Positions 53,168 to 61,252 of a DNA stretch of 64,000 nucleotides are shown here, piece after piece. The notes beneath the pieces are model-generated. The model worked only from the letters and a program-made list of their open reading frames with translations. It made no database searches and was not told the origin of the DNA. The DNA comes from Paludibacteraceae bacterium. Its GTDB lineage: Bacteria; Bacteroidota; Bacteroidia; Bacteroidales; Paludibacteraceae. The number at the start of each line of letters is the position of its first letter. Within the stretch, counting starts at the first letter, position 1. The DNA lies in contig JAFPXH010000005.1 in NCBI GenBank assembly GCA_017394705.1, forward strand, positions 124,001 to 188,000, written 5' to 3'. The translations under genes and the position numbers were made by a program.

Positions 53168-55267
53168 ATGGAAACATACATTATCAAACGTGACGGCAAA
53201 AAAGAATTATTTGCCATTGACAAAATCAAAAATGCCATCTCGAAGGCTTTCTTGGCAGTAGGTGCTTTTGCGACAGAGGAGACCTTAACCAACATCCTCT
53301 CGCACCTACGAGTTTCAAACAACGTGACCGTAGAGGATATTCAGAACCAGGTTGAGGTCGCATTAATGGCTGAGGGTTATTATCAAGTAGCTAAAGCATA
53401 TATGCTTTATCGCCATCAGCACACAGAGGATCGTGATACGCAGCGCCGTTTGGACTTTATGATGAATTATGTGCAAGCGTCCAATGCTGCAGAGGGTTCC
53501 AAATTCGATGCCAATGCCAATGTGGAGCACAAGAATATCGCGACACTTATCGGCGAGTTGCCCAAACAGGGCTTTATCCGTTTGAACCGTCGTCTGCTGA
53601 CTGAGCGTATCAAAGAGATGTTCGGCAAAGAGTTGAGCGACCGCTATATGCAGCTTCTCAACCAACACTTTATCTACAAGAACGACGAAACGAACCTCGC
53701 CAACTACTGTGCATCTATCACGATGTATCCTTGGCTTATCGGTGGGACGAAATCCATCGGTGGTAATGCAACACCTCCTCACAACCTCAAGTCATTCTGT
53801 GGCGGTTTCATCAACATGGTGTTCATGGTCAGCTCGATGCTTTCAGGCGCGTGCGCTACGCCCGAGTTCCTTATGTATATGAACTATTTCATCGAGCAGG
53901 AATACGGCGAGGATTATTACAAGCGTGCTGACGAGGTAGTGGATATGAGCCTGAAGCGTCGTACCATCGACAAGATTATCACCGACTGCTTCCAGCAGGT
54001 TGTGTATAGCCTTAACCAACCGTCAGGCGCACGTAACTTCCAGTCGGTATTCTGGAATATCAGTTACTACGACCGCTATTATTTCCAGAGTCTGTTTGAG
54101 AACTTCCGTTTCCCGAATGGCGAAGCACCTCACTGGGATAGTCTTAACTGGTTGCAGAAACGCTTCATGAACTGGTTCAACGAAGAGCGTACGCGTTGCG
54201 TTCTTACGTTCCCGGTAGAGACGATGGCTCTTCTGGCCGAGAACGGCGACATCAAAGACAAGGAATACGGCGACTTCACGGCAGAGATGTATGCTAAGGG
54301 TCACTCGTTCTTTACCTACGTGAGCGACAATGCAGACAGTCTCTCCAGTTGTTGCCGTCTGCGTAATGAGATTACCGACAACGGCTTCAGCTACACGCTG
54401 GGTGCGGGTGGCGTATCAACGGGTTCCAAATCCGTGCTGACCATCAACCTCAACCGCGCTATCCAATACGCCGTACGCAACAATATCCCGTATCAGGCAT
54501 ATATCGAAGATATCGTTGATTTGATGCACAAAGTGCAGTTGGCTTATAACGAGAATCTCAAGAACCTGCAGGAGAAAGGCATGCTTCCTCTGTTCGACGC
54601 CGGTTATATCAATATCGGCCGCCAGTACCTGACCATCGGTGTGAACGGCCTTGTAGAGGCAGCAGAGTTCCTTGGCATTGAGATTAAAGACAGCCCCGAG
54701 TACGCACATTTCGTACAGGAAGTGCTGGGTATAATCGAAAAACTCAACAAACAGTACCGCACGAAGAACGTTATGTTCAATTGCGAGATGATTCCTGCAG
54801 AGAACGTGGGCGTAAAGCACGCTAAATGGGATAAGGAAGACGGTTATGTTGTTCCTCGCGACTGCTACAATAGCTATTTCTACATTGTGGAGGATACCAA
54901 ACTCAATGTGCTGGATCGTTTCCGTTTACACGGCCGCAAGTATATCGAGCACCTCACGGGTGGTAGTGCGCTGCATTGCAACCTGGAAGAGCACCTCAGC
55001 CAAGAGCAATATCGCCAGCTTCTCCGCGTAGCGGCTATTGAAGGTTGCAACTATTTTACCTTCAATATCCCCAACACGATATGCAACGACTGCGGTCATA
55101 TTGACAAGCGCTATCTGAAGGAGTGCCCGCATTGCCACTCGAAGAATGTGGACTATCTGACTCGCGTTATCGGTTATATGAAACGCGTGTCGAATTTCTC
55201 CGAGGCTCGTCAGAAGGAGGCAGCCAAGCGTTATTACGCAGAGAAAGAGAAAGCACCGCAGTGCTGA
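53168..55267 (+). CDS. nrdD: anaerobic (class III) ribonucleotide reductase
   Basis: Makes deoxyribonucleotides under anaerobic conditions by a glycyl-radical mechanism (699 aa). N-terminal ATP-cone (IIKRDGKKELFAIDKIKNAI), (R/α)-barrel, a zinc site near the end (CNDCGHIDKRYLKECPHC) and glycyl radical site G669 in RVIGYMKR. It is followed by its activase nrdG after 21 bases. The promoter region carries two palindromes. Confidence 0.95.
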   Translation: METYIIKRDGKKELFAIDKIKNAISKAFLAVGAFATEETLTNILSHLRVSNNVTVEDIQNQVEVALMAEGYYQVAKAYMLYRHQHTEDRDTQRRLDFMMNYVQASNAAEGSKFDANANVEHKNIATLIGELPKQGFIRLNRRLLTERIKEMFGKELSDRYMQLLNQHFIYKNDETNLANYCASITMYPWLIGGTKSIGGNATPPHNLKSFCGGFINMVFMVSSMLSGACATPEFLMYMNYFIEQEYGEDYYKRADEVVDMSLKRRTIDKIITDCFQQVVYSLNQPSGARNFQSVFWNISYYDRYYFQSLFENFRFPNGEAPHWDSLNWLQKRFMNWFNEERTRCVLTFPVETMALLAENGDIKDKEYGDFTAEMYAKGHSFFTYVSDNADSLSSCCRLRNEITDNGFSYTLGAGGVSTGSKSVLTINLNRAIQYAVRNNIPYQAYIEDIVDLMHKVQLAYNENLKNLQEKGMLPLFDAGYINIGRQYLTIGVNGLVEAAEFLGIEIKDSPEYAHFVQEVLGIIEKLNKQYRTKNVMFNCEMIPAENVGVKHAKWDKEDGYVVPRDCYNSYFYIVEDTKLNVLDRFRLHGRKYIEHLTGGSALHCNLEEHLSQEQYRQLLRVAAIEGCNYFTFNIPNTICNDCGHIDKRYLKECPHCHSKNVDYLTRVIGYMKRVSNFSEARQKEAAKRYYAEKEKAPQC

Positions 55268-55291
55268 TAGACAAATGACAAATGGCAAATG
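55268..55291. repeat. ACAAATG repeat supplying the nrdG start
   Basis: ACAAATG ACAAATG GCAAATG stands between nrdD and nrdG. The last ATG (55,289) is the start codon of nrdG. Confidence 0.6.
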
Positions 55292-55741
55292 CGCGTAGCG
55301 TCATTTGATATTGTTTTTCAGGAAATTCCCGGGGAGGTGACGCTTGCGTTGAACCTCTCCGGGTGTCCGTGTCATTGCCCGGGTTGCCATAGTCCGCATT
55401 TGGCGGAAGACATAGGCGAACCGCTAACAACAGAACTGATAGACGATCTGATAAATCGCTATAAAGGATTGATTACCTGTGTCGCTTTCATGGGCGGCGA
55501 TGCTGATCCGGATTATGTAGTCGAAATGGCGGCGCATATAAATGGGCTTAAGACTGCTTGGTATAGCGGGCGTAACGTCATGCCGGAGAACTCACCGTTT
55601 GACTATGTCAAGATAGGTCCGTATGTCGAGGCACTCGGCGGACTGAAATCCCCTAAGACGAACCAGCGGCTGTACAAACGGGTAGGGGATGAATGGCAGG
55701 ATATAACTTCCGCCTTTTGGCATACTATTTGTACAGACTGA
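55289..55741 (+). CDS. nrdG: NrdD-activating radical SAM enzyme
   Basis: 150-residue radical SAM activase that generates the glycyl radical on NrdD. Iron-sulfur motif CPCHCPGCH (CxxxCxxC with the third cysteine) follows the usual N-terminal beta strand (FDIVFQEIPGEVTLALNLSG), and GGD is present (FMGGDAD). Short but typical. The start comes from the intergenic repeat. Confidence 0.92.
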   Translation: MRVASFDIVFQEIPGEVTLALNLSGCPCHCPGCHSPHLAEDIGEPLTTELIDDLINRYKGLITCVAFMGGDADPDYVVEMAAHINGLKTAWYSGRNVMPENSPFDYVKIGPYVEALGGLKSPKTNQRLYKRVGDEWQDITSAFWHTICTD

Positions 55742-55766
55742 GATGAACCCATAAAAACGAAATATT

Positions 55767-57602
55767 ATGAAGCGTATTCTCTCTTTCGTATTAGTGGCGC
55801 TCATCGGTATAACCAGCGCGCATGCATGTATCAAGAAAAAAGCTCTTCCAGGGGACCGAGAGTTGGTCGGTTTTGTGATGGATACCACTCAAGCCCTTTT
55901 GCCTGAGGCAACTATTCAAATCGGTAAAACGATCCTCCGTACCTCTTGGGACGGACGGTTTGTTCTCACCCCAATCATGCTTGCACAGGGCAATAAAATC
56001 AATGTCTCTTGTGATGGCTATGAGTCCAAAACGCTTACGCTCACGGAGGCAGCACAACCTCTGCTCATCGCGCTAACGCCTAAGTTCTCGAAGAAGAAAC
56101 CAAACCATCATCCCGAGCTTGCCACTCGTCGTGGTGACGTCATGTATAAGTCTCTTAGTGCTTCTGAACCGGCTGTTTTCATGACCGGCATGGTCGTAGA
56201 AGAAGCTGCGGAAGCAACGGTGGACGCCTATGACTCGAAAGTAGAAAAAACGGTTAAGCCTAGTCCCACAGGAACGGCTAACAATGTAACGGCCGGTAAG
56301 CTCACAGCAGGTGAAGTCAATGATTTTGCCAAGTGGTATTTCTGGCCTTCTGTGCTGGATAATAGTCATCAGAAATATATATCTGACTGGCATCTCACTC
56401 CGCGTCACCGTTACACGGTTCAGGTAACCAATAAAAACGGTTATCCTGTTGCTGCGCGTGCGGTGAGTCTGCTGGATGCAAATAATAATACGCTTTTCCA
56501 AGCCGTAACGGATAATACCGGCAAAGCCGAGTTATGGTACCAACTCATCGGCAATAATCTCTGTGGCAAACATGCCGGTTTACGCCTGCGCGTGGATGAC
56601 ACTATTATTGATGCCAAAGAGTGGTCTGAAGGCCTCAATACCTTCGTTTTGGATGAAGAGTGTGCGCATTCCGATGCGGTAGATGTTGTCTTTGTTTTCG
56701 ACGCGACAGGTTCGATGGGTGATGAATTGCGCTATCTGCAGGCAGAGATGAAAGATGTTATTTCCCGCGCCAAAGAAGCGACGGGAGGTTTAAATATCCG
56801 TACGGGTGCCGTTGTCTATCGCGATCACTCCGATGAATATGTAACCCGTATCTCGCGTTTGACGGAAGATATAACCACCACTCAAACCTTTATCGACAAA
56901 CAGACGGCCAATGGCGGCGGAGACTATCCCGAGGCTGTTCCAGAAGCTCTTATGGCGGCGTTCAACAGTGCCGGTTGGGACAGTGAAGCGCGTGCACGTA
57001 TAGCATTCCTTGTTTTGGATGCGCCTTGTCATCAGGATTCAACAACCGTCGCTCTACTGCACGAACAGGTACTTAATGCTGCCGCACTGGGCATTCGCAT
57101 CGTTCCTGTCGTGTGCAGTGGTTTAGGGGAGAGTGGTGAACTGCTGCTCCGTACGATGGCGTTGGCTACCAATGGTACCTCGTTCTTCCTTACAGACGAT
57201 TCAGGTATCGGACATTCGCATCTCAAGCCGACAACAGACAGTCTGAAGGTAGAACATTTGAACGACATGCTGGTACGTACGATTGTTGAGTTCAGCCTCA
57301 TGCCTAACTGCGCAGGTCATTGGGATGAGACAGTTAATCAAGATGAGATAGAGACGTTTGTTCAGAACCCCTTTGATGTCAAAGATCTGACGGAAGAAGA
57401 GCGCATCGCCAAAGACTCGCGGACAACCTTGTATCTCTTGGATATATCTGGCAAGTTGATTCATGTATATCAAGGTCGTCTCGAAGAAGCGGGAGACAGC
57501 CAATTATCCGGCCTCCCGATACCTATGCTCTCCACTGGAGTCTATTTCGTGAAGGCGTTCTATGACGGTCAATGGCATACTAAAAAAATCTTGGTACACT
57601 AA
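55767..57602 (+). CDS. secreted VWA-domain protein with type IX-like tail
   Basis: 611 residues. Signal peptide, an N-terminal carboxypeptidase-regulatory-like domain (about 30-105), a beta domain, then a von Willebrand A domain with MIDAS DATGSMGD (D312). The end has the sequence YLLDISGKLIHVYQG and GVYFVKAFYDGQWHTKKILVH. This resembles the classic type IX secretion signal (TIGR04183-like) and differs from the tail of the other secreted proteins. It is probably displayed on the surface. Confidence 0.82.
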   Translation: MKRILSFVLVALIGITSAHACIKKKALPGDRELVGFVMDTTQALLPEATIQIGKTILRTSWDGRFVLTPIMLAQGNKINVSCDGYESKTLTLTEAAQPLLIALTPKFSKKKPNHHPELATRRGDVMYKSLSASEPAVFMTGMVVEEAAEATVDAYDSKVEKTVKPSPTGTANNVTAGKLTAGEVNDFAKWYFWPSVLDNSHQKYISDWHLTPRHRYTVQVTNKNGYPVAARAVSLLDANNNTLFQAVTDNTGKAELWYQLIGNNLCGKHAGLRLRVDDTIIDAKEWSEGLNTFVLDEECAHSDAVDVVFVFDATGSMGDELRYLQAEMKDVISRAKEATGGLNIRTGAVVYRDHSDEYVTRISRLTEDITTTQTFIDKQTANGGGDYPEAVPEALMAAFNSAGWDSEARARIAFLVLDAPCHQDSTTVALLHEQVLNAAALGIRIVPVVCSGLGESGELLLRTMALATNGTSFFLTDDSGIGHSHLKPTTDSLKVEHLNDMLVRTIVEFSLMPNCAGHWDETVNQDEIETFVQNPFDVKDLTEEERIAKDSRTTLYLLDISGKLIHVYQGRLEEAGDSQLSGLPIPMLSTGVYFVKAFYDGQWHTKKILVH

Positions 57603-57634
57603 ATCTAAAATATCAAATCTAAAATATCAATTAA
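57602..57634. repeat. AAATCTAAAATATC 14-mer repeat
   Basis: Two tandem 14-base units and part of a third fill the gap between the VWA gene and the glycosyltransferase gene. Confidence 0.7.
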
Positions 57635-57635
57635 T

Positions 57636-58601
57636 ATGGATATCTCCATCATAGTTCCTCTTTTTAACGAGGAGGAGTCCCTCCCGAAGCTCTACGAGTG
57701 GATAGTTCGCGTTATGAAAGAGAATAAATTCTCTTACGAAGTAATTTTTGTTGATGACGGCTCTAACGACCGTTCTTGGGAAGTCATCACAAAGTTAAAA
57801 GATAAAAGTGCCAAGTCAAAAGAAGGCGCAGTGCGCGGTATTCGTTTCCGTTGTAACTACGGCAAGTCTGCTGCTCTCTACTGCGGTTTCAAAGCAGCGG
57901 AGGGTGATGTAGTCATCACTATGGATGCGGACCTTCAGGACAGCCCGGACGAGATACCTGAACTCTACCGGATGATCAAAGAGGAGGGCTATGACCTTGT
58001 CTCCGGATGGAAGCAAAAACGCTATGATAACAAGTTGACCAAGAACTTACCGTCCAAGCTCTTTAATGCTACTGCTCGCCGCGTTACCGGCATTCAACTG
58101 CATGACATGAACTGCGGACTGAAAGCATATCGCAAAGAGGTGGTAAAGAATATAGAGGTGTTTAGTGAGATGCATCGTTATATACCTTATCTGGCGAAGA
58201 ACGCCGGTTTTACCAAGATAGGCGAGAAAGTGGTGCAGCATCGCAAGCGCGAGTTCGGGACATCCAAATTCGGCATTAATCGTTTCGTGAACGGCTATCT
58301 GGACCTCATGACGCTATGGTTCCTCAATAAATTCGGCAAGCAACCTATGCATTTCTTTGGCCTTGTTGGTAGCCTTATGTTCTTTATCGGTTTCATTGCC
58401 GTGATTGTGGTCGGCGGCATGAAGCTCTATGCCTTGTCGAACCATGTGCCGGCGATGTTGGTGGGTGTTAACCCGTATTTCCACATAGCTATATTGATGA
58501 TGATTCTCGGTTGTATGCTTTTCTTGGCTGGTTTCCTTGCCGAACTCATCATCCGTAACAGCCCTTCCCGCAATGATTACCTCATTCGCGAGGAATTGTA
58601 A
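57636..58601 (+). CDS. GtrB-like family 2 glycosyltransferase
   Basis: 321 residues. GT-A fold start DISIIVPLFNEEESL, DADLQDSPDE (metal-binding DxD), a KREFGTSKFG motif and two C-terminal membrane helices. Similar proteins (GtrB/ArnC/DPM1) transfer a sugar to undecaprenyl phosphate. Its role here may be lipid A or O-antigen modification, since a PagL-like gene lies close by. Confidence 0.9.
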   Translation: MDISIIVPLFNEEESLPKLYEWIVRVMKENKFSYEVIFVDDGSNDRSWEVITKLKDKSAKSKEGAVRGIRFRCNYGKSAALYCGFKAAEGDVVITMDADLQDSPDEIPELYRMIKEEGYDLVSGWKQKRYDNKLTKNLPSKLFNATARRVTGIQLHDMNCGLKAYRKEVVKNIEVFSEMHRYIPYLAKNAGFTKIGEKVVQHRKREFGTSKFGINRFVNGYLDLMTLWFLNKFGKQPMHFFGLVGSLMFFIGFIAVIVVGGMKLYALSNHVPAMLVGVNPYFHIAILMMILGCMLFLAGFLAELIIRNSPSRNDYLIREEL

Positions 58602-58621
58602 AACGCATATTATCAATCGTT

Positions 58622-59851
58622 TTGGCGCAGACACTTGAAGAACAAATAATTACCATCGAGCGCTCGCTCGGAGAACGCATGATTTCCCATGCGCTGGTTA
58701 TTGTTCGTTCGTGGCTGAACGAGCTGGGGGAGAATAATCCTTATGAGCAAGCATTCAATCGTCTGAATAATCAGTATACCGCACTCTTCGACAGTTGGCT
58801 GACATCCGATAGCTCATCCCATGACGAGACATTGGATCGCCTTACGGGCGATGCCTATCGACTTGTTGATGAGGTGGTTATCGCTCTGCGCTTATACCGA
58901 GGCCTGTCTCCTACTATCAGTGCTTTCGCTCATGATAATCCGCAGTCCGTTATGCATTACTTCGCAAATTGTCTCCGGCTTCAACCTGCTGATTTCGATT
59001 GGCTACGCACTGTCATGAATACCCCGGACAAATCCGCCCTTGCACTCATGGCTATCGCTGCGTTGGCAAAAAATGTCCGCGAGAGCTTCTCGGAAACTGC
59101 CATCATGACCCTTATAGACGGGATTAGCAGTGAGAATTCGATTGTGGCGGAGCAATGTTTGGCGAACACGATTATTCTCCTCGCGCACTACGATGTTCGC
59201 ATCGATTATTTCCCGGACCTTCAGAATGCTTTTGTGGCAGCGATAGATGAACTTGGCGATGATGGTGAACAGCCCTTTGCTACGCTCTCTGCTCTTATTC
59301 GCACCGCTAACCCGGACCCTAAGAATGCACGTGTTGAGCGACATGAGGTGTCTGTAGAAGACCTGCCGAAGGAGTTACAGAGTTTACTGGAACTCACAGG
59401 TCATTCGGATAATGTAAGTTCAATCATGGCATGGCTTCCTGCGTCTGAACAGGAATATATGCGTGGCCTCGTGCTGATGTTGCCGGATACATGGGTCTAT
59501 AGTGTCATTGTGGGCGACTCCACCGAACGCGCCGGAAAAATAGCGATGTCGTATCTGTCTATCGGTTATATGGATATGCTTTGGGATCGCACGGATGTGG
59601 CTGCCCAGTGGTTGTTGCAACAGTTGCGGGAGGGCAGTCAATCGCCTAAGGATTATATCAATTATGGTCATTGTCTCTTGCTGCAAGGAGACCGCATGAT
59701 GGCGTACGAGAACTACCGTCAGGCGCGACAACTATGTTCATCATCCAAGGATTTCTATGCGCTCTTCCGTCCGGACCGCCGCGCACTGGTTGACCGCGGG
59801 ATACCCATTGAGCATATCTATCTTATTGAGGACCAATTACTCAAATCATGA
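58622..59851 (+). CDS. unknown helical protein
   Basis: 409 residues, no signal or membrane segment. Helical repeats of HEAT/TPR type (LMAIAALAKNVRESFSETAIMTLIDGI; YINYGHCLLLQGDRMMAYENYRQA) run along the chain. No ATG fits the N-terminus, so a TTG start at 58,622 (LAQTLEEQII) is assumed; ATG 58,679 is an alternative. The stop overlaps the next start (ATGA), which links it to the PagL-like gene. Not recognised. Confidence 0.65.
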   Translation: MAQTLEEQIITIERSLGERMISHALVIVRSWLNELGENNPYEQAFNRLNNQYTALFDSWLTSDSSSHDETLDRLTGDAYRLVDEVVIALRLYRGLSPTISAFAHDNPQSVMHYFANCLRLQPADFDWLRTVMNTPDKSALALMAIAALAKNVRESFSETAIMTLIDGISSENSIVAEQCLANTIILLAHYDVRIDYFPDLQNAFVAAIDELGDDGEQPFATLSALIRTANPDPKNARVERHEVSVEDLPKELQSLLELTGHSDNVSSIMAWLPASEQEYMRGLVLMLPDTWVYSVIVGDSTERAGKIAMSYLSIGYMDMLWDRTDVAAQWLLQQLREGSQSPKDYINYGHCLLLQGDRMMAYENYRQARQLCSSSKDFYALFRPDRRALVDRGIPIEHIYLIEDQLLKS

Positions 59852-61182
59852 GAAAAGCCTTTTTTTTCATATTATCGGTCTTTGCACTCAGCGTATATGC
59901 GTTGCCGCACTATGAGTTGGCTTATAAGCTCAGCGCATCGTCGGGAATGATTATGCCTGATGGCAAAGTGGATGAGTGGTTGGGCAAACGTCCTCCAATT
60001 GGCGGTTCTTTCTCCGTGGAGTTTCTTCCTACCGGTAGATGGAAGAGTCTGCAGCAATGGAATAACGCGTCTATCGGCGTCGGGGTGACTTACCTGAACT
60101 TAGGTAACGATGCCAAGTTGGGTTCTGCCATCGCGGCTTATGGTTATATCAATGAACCTTTCTATAACGGCAAACATTTTCGTATCGGTATCCGCCCGAC
60201 GGTCGGGCTGGCTGCATGCACCAAAACCTATCGCAATACGTTCGAAGGCGAAGAGTTGTACAACGGTCATCAGGGGGCCAACTGGTCTATCGGTTCCGTT
60301 CTGAATGCCTATCTTGCCGTGCAACTCTTTATGGATTTTCCTATCAAGGACGGATGGGAAATAACCTCTGATATCGGTTGGCACCATATAAGTAACGGGT
60401 CCGTGATGCACCCCAATTCGGGGTATAACATGTTCTTTGGCGCCCTCGGTGTGCGATACCATCCGGAAATGACAAAGGGACAAAATACCAAGTACGAAGC
60501 TCCCAAACCGGAAGTGCCACGGCGCCTATATGAAGGTGTGACTAAACCATGGGCGGTGGAGATTAGTGCTACCGGTGCCATGCGGCAGACTTATTACAGT
60601 GATAACTACGGAGGCATGCAGTTTTTCGGTGCGGCAAGCATCAAAGCCGCGGCGTATTGGGTGCCCATCGCGATTTTCCGTCTGGGAGCAGGAGTGGATG
60701 CATTCTACGATGGCTATTATCGCTGCGTCAGTTATAGTTTGCCAGAAGCCCGTGCTGCCTATCCCGATGCACCGGTTACCTATTTCGGCAAGACCTATCT
60801 CTATGAGAGTAATATTGCCAACTGTTTCCGTGTAGGCTTCAGTATCCAGCCGGAGTTCATGATTGGTAAACTGACGGCCGGTTTGCATGTGGGATTCTAT
60901 CTCTATGACCCGATTAAGAACCTTGAGCCGTATGACAAACAGGGCGATCCGACCAAACCGGGATATGACCCGAATGCCCTACACCCGGGGGATGAACCCT
61001 TCAATAGAGGTATTTTCTATGCCTATGATTTCACCAAGGCAAGTAATTATCAGGACGGCTGGTGCTATATGCAGTTCATTCTCAAGTACCATGTGCTGGA
61101 CCATCTCTTTGTTCAGTTAGGCCTGAAGACGCATGGTGTCCGTGCGGAGTTCATTGATGCCGGTCTGGGTGTCGCATTTTGA
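59848..61182 (+). CDS. PagL-like lipid A deacylase / acyloxyacyl hydrolase
   Basis: 444 residues. Signal peptide (MRKAFFFILSVFALSVYA), then an eight-strand-type beta-barrel. The catalytic His-Ser pair WHHISNGS in the middle matches the PagL pattern (HxSNGx), although the chain is longer than classic PagL. Outer membrane enzyme removing acyl chains from lipid A, with possible effect on immune recognition. It follows the unknown protein with a 4-base overlap. Confidence 0.75.
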   Translation: MRKAFFFILSVFALSVYALPHYELAYKLSASSGMIMPDGKVDEWLGKRPPIGGSFSVEFLPTGRWKSLQQWNNASIGVGVTYLNLGNDAKLGSAIAAYGYINEPFYNGKHFRIGIRPTVGLAACTKTYRNTFEGEELYNGHQGANWSIGSVLNAYLAVQLFMDFPIKDGWEITSDIGWHHISNGSVMHPNSGYNMFFGALGVRYHPEMTKGQNTKYEAPKPEVPRRLYEGVTKPWAVEISATGAMRQTYYSDNYGGMQFFGAASIKAAAYWVPIAIFRLGAGVDAFYDGYYRCVSYSLPEARAAYPDAPVTYFGKTYLYESNIANCFRVGFSIQPEFMIGKLTAGLHVGFYLYDPIKNLEPYDKQGDPTKPGYDPNALHPGDEPFNRGIFYAYDFTKASNYQDGWCYMQFILKYHVLDHLFVQLGLKTHGVRAEFIDAGLGVAF

Positions 61183-61202
61183 TATTTCCCAACTTTTAGG
61201 GA

Positions 61203-61233
61203 TTGCACGCATCGCTAAAAAGCTGTACCTTTG
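61203..61233 (+). promoter_or_regulatory. promoter of His-rich TonB receptor
   Basis: TTG (61,203-61,205), 20-bp spacer, TACCTTTG (61,226-61,233), about 20 bases before the start codon. Confidence 0.78.
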
Positions 61234-61252
61234 CACCCGATTTTGAAAACGT

